A stretch of DNA of 64,000 nt from Gordius sp. MW1 (Eukaryota; Nematomorpha; Gordioida; Gordea; Gordiidae): assembly GCA_964036665.1 (NCBI GenBank), contig OZ038531.1:2666001-2730000 (forward strand). Reading direction: 5' to 3'. Below the pieces are notes generated by a model that ran no database searches, had not been told where the DNA came from, and saw only the letters and a program-made list of their open reading frames with translations. Below, one piece after another: positions 34,030 to 44,441 of this stretch. Position numbers and translations under genes: made by a program. Position 1 is the first letter of the stretch. Every line of letters starts with the position of its first letter.

Positions 34030-34133
34030 AACGTTAGAATAGACTCTCTCGTTGTAGTATTAACAAATGGCGGTCAAAATTGGCATCACTTTTTCGGTAC
34101 GTGTGTACGTATAATGAGCAGTCTAGTCTATGG
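34030..34133. mobile_element. short MITE relic related to the 31566 family
   Basis: The right end tgagcagtctagtctatggg matches the terminus of the MITE at 31566. The left edge cgttagaatagactctctcg is a plausible diverged partner. No target duplication could be fixed. Confidence 0.4.
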
Positions 34134-34186
34134 GCGTAAATAAGGGGGGGGGCGCGAAATTTTTGAAAAGTTTTGTGATTAATAAC

Positions 34187-36735
34187 TAGAGCTGTTAAAG
34201 GAACTAGTTCCTGGAACTAGTTCCTTTAAAAAAAAAAAAAGGAACTAATAAGTTCCTTTTTAAAGGAGGAACTGGAACTAGTTCCTTTTTTCCTCAATTT
34301 AAAAAGGAACTATTTACAAGTTCCTTTTAAGTTCCTTTTGCCAATTTCAATTTGCATTAAAATCTTTTTAATTAATTTATAATTTAAGTATTATTTAGTA
34401 TTTGATTCACGGTAGTGTTTGTTAAATAAATTTTTCGACATATGGTAATTTATATAAAGTTCATTTAGTTTATAATTTTTATCATATTCCTAGTAATAGT
34501 AAGTTTATATTATAAATCTTAAATATATAATCTTTTGAGTTTAGCTATTATGAGTGAGAGTGACATTACCATAATTAAACCTGAAAATATACCCTGGCCT
34601 TTATTTGAGAATATTTTTACGCTTATTCAAAAGGATGCAAAATCAGTAACTCTCAAATGCAAATTATGCTCTCCAAAACCCAGAAGTATATCTACGTCGA
34701 TATCTTCTACCGCAAATATTTAGCGTCACCTCAAGGTCAATAATTTTATATATCTATTATAAATTATATTTTAGAGATTGCATAATCAAGAATATGTGAA
34801 GTTAAAGCAACAACAAGTTAATGGTAGTGAGAAAGATAAATTACAACAGCTAACTATCAAATCTTCATCAGCATCACTTACTAAAGAGAAGATTATTGAT
34901 GCTATCATTAAATTTATAATAAATGGAAATCATCCATTTTCATTGGTAGATAATGAGGACTTTCTAAAACTTCTAGCAACTTTTAAACCCAATATTAAAA
35001 TCCTATGCAGACAAACATTAACATCCAGAATCAAAATATATGTAATGAAAATGAAAGAGTTAATTAAAGAAAAACTCCTTGTAGTTTCTCATATTTGTAC
35101 AACTGCTGATTGTTGGACTGCATATAACCGGTGATTATATTTAAAGAGTCTCTTCATAATTATTAGCTCATTTATAGGAGTCACAATTCATTGGATAGAT
35201 GACAAAACTCTTAGAAGGGTTACTGCCATTTTGGCCTGTAGAAGATTAGAGGGCAGACATACTTTTGATGTTTTATGCAAGACTTTAATTTCAATAATCA
35301 AAGAATATGAAATACAGAATAAAAATGTATGCACGATAACCGATAATGCAACCAACTTTGTTATAGCATTTAGGTATTATAAGTTACAATTCTAACTCAA
35401 ACATCTTTAGGTTATTTGCCTTTGATGAGAATTCATCAGAAAATAGTGATGTGGAGCATATATCAATAGATGACTTTTAAATGATGAAGGTCTGGTTGAT
35501 CATAATCCCTTGGATTATGACTTTCTTCCTACACATAGAAGGTGTGCTTGCCACACGTTGAATTTGATTGCTACAACTGATGTGACGAAATAAAAAAATA
35601 TGCTCATTGGTAGTGCACAAATGCCAGCAGTTGTGGAACTTGCAAGGTAGATCAACTCATGCTGCTGAGTTGATTAAAAAACAACTTGGTTGTTATTTTA
35701 TATGTCATGTAATTACAAGATGGAATTCCTTATATAATTCGATGAGGCACATAACTTATATTATAAAGGGACAATTTGATGGGTTACAAAGTGTATGTGA
35801 CAAGCTGATCTTTAAAAGTTCACATCAGATGAATGTGATTTTATTGCAGAATATTGCGATGTAAAATTTTATTTTAATTTAAACATTAGCATTATTTTAA
35901 AATGGTTTTTAAAGGTCATGGAACCAATTGCAAAGGCAATTGAGTTTTTGGAAGGGCAAAACTATATGTATCTTGCATATTATACCCCAAAAATCACTCA
36001 AATATTGATGAAAATTGAATCTATGGGCTCATTGAAATGGTGTAAGACATTAAAAGATGCTATTACTCAAGGCATTAATAACAGGTTTAATATTATTTAT
36101 AACGTCTAGTCTAGCTAATTAATAGATTTTTGAATCTTTTTAGCAAAGAAAATCTGTCGGCGGCTATTCTCCATCCTGCTTTTAAAACAGATTGGAATTG
36201 GATTCGCAAAGAATGCGCTGCGAACATGAAAGCAAATATTTTAGAGGATATCAATTTGTTTGTTCCTAAATCTCAACAGGCTGGACCTAGTTCATCAGAA
36301 ATAGATTTTTTTGAATTAAAAAATGATGAAAAGAATGAATCAATTGAACGTTTTTTGCTTTCTAATAACCGAAATTTAAGTCTTTTAGACAGTTTTCCCC
36401 ATTTAAAAAAATTATTTATTAAATATAATACGCCACTAACATCAAGTGCCCCGGTGGAAAGATTATTTAGCTTGGGAAAAATTTTATTTGGAGACAAGCG
36501 AACATGTCTTTTAGATGACAATTTCGAAAATAATATTTGTTAAAATCAAATAAACATTTATTACCTGATGATTTTTATAAATTGTAATATATAATATATT
36601 GTTTTATGAATTAATAAAAGATGTTTGTACATTTAAAAAAAAAATTAAAAAAGGAACTTCAAAGGAATTGAACTGGAACTAGTTCCTTTTTAAAATGAGG
36701 AACAAGGAACTGGAACTAGTTCCATTTTAGGCAAA
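34187..36735 (+). mobile_element. hAT transposon with intron-containing transposase gene
   Basis: The left terminus TAGAGCTGTTAAAGGAACTAG is followed by many GGAACTAGTTCC repeats, and similar repeats fill 36640-36735. The right TIR (CAGCTCTA) is missing, so the right end is truncated and no target duplication can be shown. The transposase coding segments lie between (see 34550-36543). The family is the same as the deleted elements at 14870 and 19286. Confidence 0.85.
34550..36543 (+). pseudogene. hAT transposase, BED-finger type, with introns
   Basis: From ATG 34550: a BED finger (IPWPLFENIFTL, LKCKLCSPK, RHLK) with one in-frame stop just before RHLK; a likely intron (gtcaat...tttag, 34734-34773); then a hAT N-terminal region (IKFIINGNHPFSLVDNEDFL, TADCWTAYNR); an intron at about 35132-35178; and the catalytic RNase H-like region (GVTIHWIDD, ITDNATNFV). 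Later come CHTLNLIA, RSTHAAELIKKQLG and TRWNSLYNSM, the region between the catalytic residues. The last exon (about 36130-36543) ends with LLDSFPHLKKLFIKYNT, SSAPVERLFSLG, the dimerisation domain, and a stop at 36541. A few frame changes and stops make it inactive, but all domains remain in order. Confidence 0.8.
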
Positions 36736-36844
36736 GGTGCACTTATTGATTGGAAAATAATAATATTGAATCCGATCGATTTTGACATGAATAGTAGCGT
36801 TATTTAAACAACTGCTAGCCCACCCCCTTGCATATTAACCTACA

Positions 36845-37080
36845 TAGATATGAGGCGTAGCCCATTTAAATTATGCCCAATCTGGGGATAAATTTGTGTG
36901 GGGGAAATTTATGCAACGCATAGCATTGGAATTAGAGGGGGGGGGCAATAATGATTGGGGGGGGCAAAATGATTATTTTTTGAATTTTTAGCCATAATTG
37001 TAATAAATTTCAACAAATTTTTGGGTTTAGAGGGGGGCGGCCCTCCCTGCCCCCCCCCTCTTAGCTACGCCCATGCGTGC
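36845..37080. mobile_element. GGCGTAGCC-type miniature elements
   Basis: Two overlapping or nested copies: one near 36848 (aggcgtagcccattt) and one from about 36920 (attggaattagagggggggg) to ttagctacgcccatgcg near 37075, with C and G runs and the shared aaaatgattattttttgaat phrase. Non-coding. Confidence 0.5.
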
Positions 37081-37343
37081 TCCTATATATACATAAAGTA
37101 GAATCAGCCAATGTAGTGGGGTAGAGTCAGAATAAAGGTTTTCAATTAATCTTAGATGGGATTCTATAAATTTTAGTAATTTCTGAAAATTTTAGGCATT
37201 CGCGCTGTTTTACCATTATAACAATTTGGCGCCTTTCTTATTTTAAAATTAATAATGCCATCATCTTCGTAACTTTAGTGTATTTTGGTACTAAACAAAT
37301 TATAATAGTTGGGCCGAAAAAAATCTTGAAAGATAGCCTGCAC

Positions 37344-38150
37344 TAGTGTTGTAAAAACGGCTGGGATTTCCTTGGTCGACTAAACATGAGCAGGCCAAAT
37401 GTTTTTGGTCAAATCTTTGGTCCGTTTATGTTTGGTCGACTAAAACCATAGGTCGGCAAAACAAAACCCAGAGCCTGCACTTTTAAAACTTTTAAAAAGC
37501 ACTCATGCAGTCAATCGAGGTAATCAAATTTATGGGATAACTTTGATCTGGCCTTATAGCTCAATTAGTCAAATAAAATCATAAAAAAGGTGGGTGGGGG
37601 GGGGGGGGGGGAAGCAAAAGTTGAAATATGGACTACTCAGAGAGGGACAGATTGAAAATTTTAAAAACCAAAACACAATTATTATTTTAAATCTGCCTCC
37701 TGCCCTCTGGTTTTGCCCATGACAGACCGCCTAAATATATCATATAAATAAGATTTAGAACTTAATTTTGTCACTTTATTATAGGCTACACCAAGCTTAT
37801 AAGCTTTGGGTGTTCCATGCACTAGTTTTAATAGATGATACCAACCAGTGTTGGAAAAGGGGCTAGATTTTGTTTGGTCGACCTTTAATTTCAGTCGACT
37901 AAACATAAACGGACAAAAGGTTTTTTAGTCTTTTTTTTTTAGCCGACCCTCCAGGCTTAGTCGAAATTTGAAAAACAAACAGAGTCGACCGTTAGCCTTA
38001 GTTAAAGTTAGTCGACTATAAACGTTGATCTGTTTTTCTTAGTCGACCTCTAGGCTTAGTCGAAATTTTAAATACAGTCATAGTAGACAGTTAGTTTTAG
38101 TTGAACAAAAGGTCGACCAAACACAACCCCGCCGTTTTTACAATACTTTT
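37344..38150. mobile_element. GTTGTAAAAACGGCT-type miniature elements, compound
   Basis: The left edge gtgttgtaaaaacggctggg and right edge cgccgtttttacaatac are inverted repeats. A second internal start (gtgttggaaaaggggctag, about 37845) shows that two copies lie head to tail. Interiors are rich in GGTCGACTAAA and TTAGTCGA words. Relatives occur at 60985-61133 and 62648-62802. There is no coding potential and no clear target duplication. Confidence 0.6.
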
Positions 38151-38635
38151 AAATACCAAAAATGTCTAAACAAATTTATAAAAAAATTCACCTTATATTT
38201 CAATGAATTCCCAAAACTAAAAAGAGCCAAAAAAATAAAAAAATAACTTATTCTAATTCCAAACTATCATAAAAGGTTGATTTTAGTCTAAATACTATAT
38301 ATGCCTAAACAAATTTAAAAAAAACTTCATTTTTTTTATTTCAGTGAAATCCCAAAACTAGAAGAGCCAAAAAAGTAAAAAAATAACTTAACCCAATAAA
38401 TTTTCATAAAAGGTTGATTTTAGCCAATTTTTTTTGCAAATATCTATAAAACCCTTCCCAAGCTATAACAATTAATGGGATGGTAAAAAGCATTCGAGGG
38501 ACGAGATCGACTATTTTAACACTTAACGTATTTATATATTAATTAAAGCAGCGCTTTTCAAGAACGAAACCTTTGATATGTGAGAAGGTACTGGTTAGCG
38601 ACAAAAGCCAATATCAATTGGAATTAATAAAGAAT
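38151..38635. other. AT-rich intergenic DNA with a short imperfect repeat
   Basis: Two imperfect units of about 115 bp (atgtctaaacaaatttataa...cataaaaggttgattttag and atgcctaaacaaattt...cataaaaggttgattttag) lie at about 38160-38420. Nothing else is visible. Confidence 0.4.
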
Positions 38636-38639
38636 TACA

Positions 38640-39150
38640 AGTTGGACATAACAGGACGGACGGACAACCAAAAGCGAGCCCATAAATTGCATAGCAATTA
38701 ATAATAGTTATCTTTCATATTATCAAGGTCGTATCGGGGACCAAACAAATTAAATTACATAGGGGAGTAGTTAGGAAGGGCCAAAAATTCTTTTACACAT
38801 AATAAATGTATTTTTGCTATTTCTAAAAAAAGCATATAATAAAATTTTTTGCCACTATTTAACATAAATCATGGCTTAGCTGATGTTCCCTAACAACTTG
38901 GAAAGGAGCGATCCCTTGAGATGCAATTTATGGGCAGCTTTTAATTGTCCGTCCTGTCCTGTCCAACTTGAAATTTTACAATAATTGCCGTCGAAACTTA
39001 TACGGGTTTTAAATGGCTGTGGACTTATGCTTCTGTAAAAGACTTTTATTTTGCTTTTGCATACAGACTAACTAATGACCGCTGGTTGGCTTTAATTTTT
39101 CGACCTCGCCCGAGCCCAAACTCCACAATTGTTTTTGGGCCCGATTGATT
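38640..39150. mobile_element. two HINE-like 5' ends in inverted arrangement
   Basis: At 38640-38700 ggacggacggacaaccaaaa leads to a minus-strand TTAATTGCTATGCAATTTAT end. At about 38930-38985 atgcaatttatgggcagctt leads to gtccgtcctgtcctgtcc on the plus strand. They are inverted copies about 220 bp apart, both lacking a 3' hairpin. A tRNA- or satellite-like tail (ctaatgaccgctggttggc) follows. Confidence 0.55.
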
Positions 39151-40090
39151 GTCTTTATATATAAATTTTTTTTGCCAACTCGTCTAGATTGCTGCTTTAT
39201 AACGGATAATTGCAAAAGTGGCAAAATAATTTAATTGGTATGTAGGGGATTAATAACGTTATCAGAATTTTAAATCTATACTATATAAAAAGAGTAGACA
39301 ATACAGACTGTATAAAAAAATAATGGAAATAAACCAATGATTTTAATTAAAAATCTAAATTTTTATTCCTGGTCAACCTTTTAATATTAGTTTTAACAAT
39401 AAAATCAAACATGAGCGTAACCAGGATTGGATTTTTCTCTTCTATTTAAGAAGTTAGAATTTTTTTTTACATAAATAATAAATAAACTTAGCTTATTTTT
39501 ATTAAACACGAACAAGAGATCAAGAATTTGTGTATAAATAGTCTTAGAATTAGTTAATTTTCATCTAAAGTTAAATATCAAATTATTTAAGGTAATTAAT
39601 TATTTCTAGCAGCGCAACTCTTACAAGACACCTATTAATATTATTGAATTTTTTATGAAATTCTGAATTTTTTTATAGAAATTTTGTCTATGGGACTGAC
39701 ATAATGAAAGGGATTAGGTAGTAAGATAGTTTGCTTAAATTAAAATGAATAGATTTACACATTTGTTTTATCACACAACAATCAATCATTGAATTCGAAT
39801 ACAACTAATTCTAATTCACTAATGATGCAATACACTTCCGTGTTTATTGATAACTAAATAAAGGATGAGTAAATCACATTAGAAACTTTTATATGAGGAG
39901 TATATAATGTAAATGGCGTTATTCATTTTACAAAATATATTGAATTGGTTTGAATCTACAATGTATTCAATAATGTTCAATCAAAATAATATATTTAATG
40001 CATATTATACTGTGTATAATTAAAGGTCTTGAAATGAATTTCAAAAGAAATTATTTCCGTATTCAATGCTAATGGGCCCTCTGTTATTTA
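39151..40090. other. AT-rich intergenic DNA
   Basis: No gene, RNA or organised repeat is visible. Confidence 0.4.
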
Positions 40091-40094
40091 TAAT

Positions 40095-40331
40095 CTAAAT
40101 TAATTTTATATGATCACTAAGCAAGATTAGTAATAAATTTACGTGAATTGCTGCGAATTTTTTGGATTTGACTTTATAATGATATGAAAAAGATAAAAAA
40201 TTATTTCCATTTTCAACAGAGATATTTTGGCCAGTTAAACTACTAGATTTCTTTTTTCCATCATTAAAACCAATAGTGTTGTTATTAATATTCTTGAACT
40301 CTAGTATTTGATTTAATTTTTTTACATACAT
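40095..40331 (-). pseudogene. degraded or partial Ig-like exon related to the 41.2-43.8 kb gene
   Basis: A minus-strand frame contains NISVENGNNFLSFSYHYKV followed by a hydrophobic run ending LLLILLSD. This aligns with HAVENGSYFITFKAKF...VILS of the first Ig-like exon of the gene at 41197-43798. The central Trp and the G-x-Y turn are not preserved. It lies about 900 bp downstream of that gene on the same strand, so it is probably a relic of a tandem paralogue or an unused exon. Confidence 0.45.
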
Positions 40332-40636
40332 ACATATAGTTACCTATATGGGTTTTGCGGTGAGTTGTAATTTTCATTTTAGCATGACATGTTATATTAG
40401 CCATAGTTTGCCGAATTTCAATATAAAAAGTTTTCGCATCTATATAATATATACAAACAGGATTGAATACAGGAAAAGGAATAATGTTACGAACTGTAAG
40501 AAATGAAAATTAAGTCTCATAACAACTTAAACCTTCAATGCTTAAATAATTAAAGTGAATTTATCTAAAACAATTGACTAAGATATGATATTACACTACA
40601 CATTTGAAAACCTACACAAGCTAACTTTGTTTTGTC

Positions 40637-41036
40637 TCATTAATTTTTTAGAACTGCTCATGCCATTAATCTCCTTTATTTTGAAGACAATAATTGCTGT
40701 ATTTCAACCATGTTATTTTGCGCTATAACAGTCGATTTACCTTCCTCACTAGTATATAAATTTGAACGAACGTCAATAAATTAATATTATACAAAATATA
40801 GATGGCGTTAAACAAACTTTCATCCCAGTTTTTATATTTTTATGTATTGTGTAAATGATATATATAAGAATGCTGTAACAACACAATTCAAAATTTTTTA
40901 ATTTTTTAAAATTATTTAATTTGCAAAAAGTACTAATATCTCTATAATCACTACTTTACCATGTTATCATTAAAATGGTGGAAAAAGGGTACACATTTTG
41001 TGCGCTGATGAGCAGTCTATCTTATCTAGTCTATGG
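40637..41036. mobile_element. MITE related to the 31566 family
   Basis: The ends are about ttagaactgctcatgcc and gatgagcagtctatcttatc...tagtctatgg. The interior shares, in the reverse orientation, the ggaaggtaaattgactgtta and cacaaaatgtgtaccctttt phrases of the element at 31566. No target duplication is recognised. Confidence 0.6.
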
Positions 41037-41196
41037 TTGTAACTACATTTATATATTGATAAAATACATTATACCAAACAAAATTACGAGCCTAATATAT
41101 ATAGAATAGAAATTTAGTTATTTTCCATACTGGACATCTAAATTACCGTTGATATATGACCTAAAGATAGAAACTCTAAACAAAAACAATTCCATA

Positions 41197-43798
41197 TTAT
41201 ACGCATATCACGAGCAATAGCGTCACATTGCCAACTATAAAATCAAAATCAAACATGCATAATAATAATAATAATTTATTTTGATATGTCCTTACTAACA
41301 ATTTGAAATAAAAATTACTGTAGTAGTTATGGGGTCCCATGTAGTCGATTAAAGTAGCGTTTCTATCATCTTCAGACACCATAAAACGGCAGGCCCTTTT
41401 TTTACCTAAATAAATATATGTATATATATATATTGTAATAGCTATCATTGGGATTCATAAATTTAAACGTTTTACTTGTTGCTTCGATATTCCAACGTAT
41501 CAACACCTTTCCATTTTGGGTAATGTACACACTTTCCCACCTAACAGATTTCCAGTTATTAACGACAAAAAGGGATGAATCATCGCTTATATTAAAAGTG
41601 TCAAAATCCGTTTCGTTGATTAAAATGGACTCATTTTTTATTATGGCATATATTTTCCAAGTTGAAGGGTTAGCTACTCTTTGATTGTAATTGTATTTTA
41701 AGATCAATGGGTCATTTTTTCGGATAGTAATGTTTATTGATAAAGGTCCTAATAGTAATAGTGAGTTATTTATTTGTTATGGCACTCACAATATATTACA
41801 TAATATTCGAAAAAAACGCCTTATTTATATAATCACTTACGGCTGAATGTTAGGAAAAATTTGGCAATTAAAAAATTATTGAACCAAAGTTCAAAATACG
41901 TCACGCTCCCGTATGACAGCAAAGCCTTGTCTGCTTTAAAACTAACCGATCCATTTTCATTACTAACTAAATGGGAATCTGCTAAACCGATTTTATCTCA
42001 TTCATGTCTGTTTTTATCTTCCACATAAAATTACCCCTCAAATATCTGAGGTTAGAAAAGCTAAGTGTAAATGGTTCGTCAAGATTTACTAAAGTATTTT
42101 TTATCTTGACACCTGTTATAAAAGCAATGTTACAAAATAACAAAATCGTCATAACATGGGTAATGGTTGTCAAAAAATTAATATATCAATTTTCTTACAA
42201 CTTCGTTATATATAATATAAGAATTTTGGAAGTCTAACTTTTATAGAATAAGGTGGAGTTTTAATATAGTACCTGCGACTGATAAATTCCAGCTCTTCAC
42301 TGGAGAATAGCCATTAAAAATAGCATATGTACCCACATTGTCTTTTATTACATTATTAATATGGTAGACGTATAGTTTGTTGTACCATTGATTCTTTTCG
42401 GCAACTTCCAAGACTTTCCAGCCTTGCCCGTTTATTGGTTTAAATTTCCACGTTAAATTATTATTAGCATGACCTTTTTCGATATAGAGAAATTCCACGG
42501 ACTCACCTGGGAAGGCTTCTATTGATGTGAAATCTAATTTGAAATAATATATATAACTACAAGGTAATAGCAATAGGTGTAAAATTAGGCATTTGATTGA
42601 ATAGTTTAAATCTTTATCTTTTAGCTAAATTTATCTGAGGGATATAGAAAAAAGGGAAATTAAGCCAGGTTTGTAAAAAGACGCCTGGCTGGGGGATGCA
42701 CATTGATTTAGTTATTTATTTTTGCGGGTTATTAATTAGTCGGGGATGTTAATTTAGTGTAGAGTTAAATATCTATATGTATTTCTTAGCCATCAGCTTT
42801 ATTAAACTATTTACTATTTCGGCAATAAAGCAACTGTGTTTATAATTTATTAGAATCAATAATTGCGCTCTGTCTCAGTCAAAATTTAGCTAAATCAATT
42901 TTTAACTTATACCTTTAAAAATAATCCAATGACATATTTGGATTTTGTTTATATATAGAAAAGCTTCTTGAATATGAAAATCATAGTCAATCCTTCCACT
43001 GTAAGACAACTTCTCACTATCATGCACATTTGAAGCCTTTTTGAGTGTGTCATCAATGTACCATTCGGCCAAACCTGTTATATTTGCACGATTTGAGAAG
43101 GAAATAGTGAAAAATTTTCCTGGTTTAACCATTTTATACATTTCATCCATCTCTGCAAAATGTTAATTAATAAGTTGATATGTAAAATTAAGGTTTTGTA
43201 TAACACTGTTGTTGCTCATTAGTAATTATAATGGTCTAATGAGACAGCAATTCAAAATTTATTAATTGTAATTAAGTGATGATTATCTATGTTATATATA
43301 CCAGTTTTCTATTTTTAACAATTAATTTATCTTTGCTACATATTTGAATGTCATTACAATCAAATGATTTACTTAGGATAACATCGATTATTTTGACCGT
43401 TTTATTGTCTATAGAGAATTCATACCGTCCCAGCGTATCAAATTTTGCCTTAAATGTAATAAAATAGGATCCATTTTCTACGGCATGTCCATGATTCAAA
43501 TCCCTCCAAGAAGAATCATTTTCTTTATGTTTCCATTTATAGTCTGTTAGCGCCTCTTTAGAATTATACCGCAGGGTTACTATTTTACCAAAAGCTACCT
43601 CTTTTAATTCTAGATTTCAAGAATATATTTTAAAGCTCAAATGTAAATTAATGAATCTAGATATGTAATAAAATTGGTAAATAAGCTAACAATACTAAAG
43701 AGAAAAAAGATTGATTAAATCTTTAAATGATTACCTTCATCTATCGCATCTATCAACCCAAAAAATAAGGATAAGATAATAAACTCCAGAAAATTCAT
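41197..43798 (-). CDS. secreted or anchored protein with five cysteine-poor Ig-like domains
   Basis: I read eight minus-strand exons, all with GT-AG junctions: 43735-43798 (signal peptide MNFLEFIILSLFFGLIDA), 43373-43609, 42913-43152, 42273-42533, 41841-42112, 41476-41748, 41319-41405 and 41197-41234 (stop). Every internal junction is phase 1. Exons 2-6 each encode about 80-91 residues with the pattern of an Ig sandwich: a C-strand Trp (YKWKHK, AEWYID, LTWKFK, FMWKIK, STWKIY) and, in the first three, a late G-x-Y or S-G-R turn (LGRYEF, YSGRID, VGTYAIF). The usual B- and F-strand cysteines are absent. Exon 5 is 272 nt, one short of a whole number of codons, so its frame is broken once, by mutation or assembly error. 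If the last 84-nt intron is retained, the frame stays open and ends in a hydrophobic tail. I do not recognise the family. Confidence 0.7.
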
Positions 43799-43846
43799 CG
43801 GTAAAAAATTTTATTATGGTACAAATTTGATAGTAACGAATTTTTA

Positions 43847-44213
43847 TAACAGTGCCACGTCACTATTTACGTATAATAAATTTATTTAATCGGAATCAAA
43901 GGTGTTTGCGTTAGAATAGTAAGTAAACAATTATCGCTAAATTATTTGCTAAATATCTGCCTTTAGTTAACTAACTGGGCTAACTTTCTCCGAATTTTGT
44001 ACCTTGCATATTTATTTTCTCTTATTTTTGTAAAAGAATTTAAATAACAGTGCCAAATTACTATTGACGTATAATAAAATTATTTACCTGGAATCAAAGG
44101 TGTTTGCGTTAGAATACTAAGTAAACAATTATCGCTATTAGCTCAATCTGCCTTTAGTTAGCTAACTGGGCTAACTTTCTCCGAATTTTGTACCTTTCAT
44201 AATTATTTATATT
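43847..44213. promoter_or_regulatory. tandem duplication upstream of the Ig-like gene
   Basis: Two direct units with a period of about 200 bp, starting at 43847 and 44047. They share taacagtgccacgtcacta / taacagtgccaaattacta, aatcaaaggtgtttgcgtta and aactttctccgaattttgta. They lie 50-415 bp upstream of the minus-strand start codon at 43798, so they cover the likely promoter. No specific factor site is claimed. Confidence 0.6.
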
Positions 44214-44441
44214 CCCTTATTACTGTAGCCAGTAGTGTTGTTATAAAATGCTAAAACCATAACCTATGGTAGTAGCATACATCTCGCCCATTACCATCAT
44301 CATAACCGGCACCATGCTGCTTAATAACCCGGTTGCTATCGCTGGCAGCCATGGTTGCATGGTTGAGAGAGATGTAACTAACCGGGCATTTGGCAGATTG
44401 GATTGATATAAACCGTGGTATCGGGCAGGCTTGTTTTAAAC

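Noticed and set aside
41000-41036. CTGATGAG near 41006 as another hammerhead
   Set aside because: No helix II or GAAA follows; it is part of a MITE terminal repeat.
41982-42173. Apparent signal peptide MTTITHVMTILLFCNIAF starting a second gene
   Set aside because: The hydrophobic stretch is the polypyrimidine tract before a splice acceptor (ataacag) that fits phase 1 of the upstream gene; it is better read as intron 4 of the Ig-like gene.
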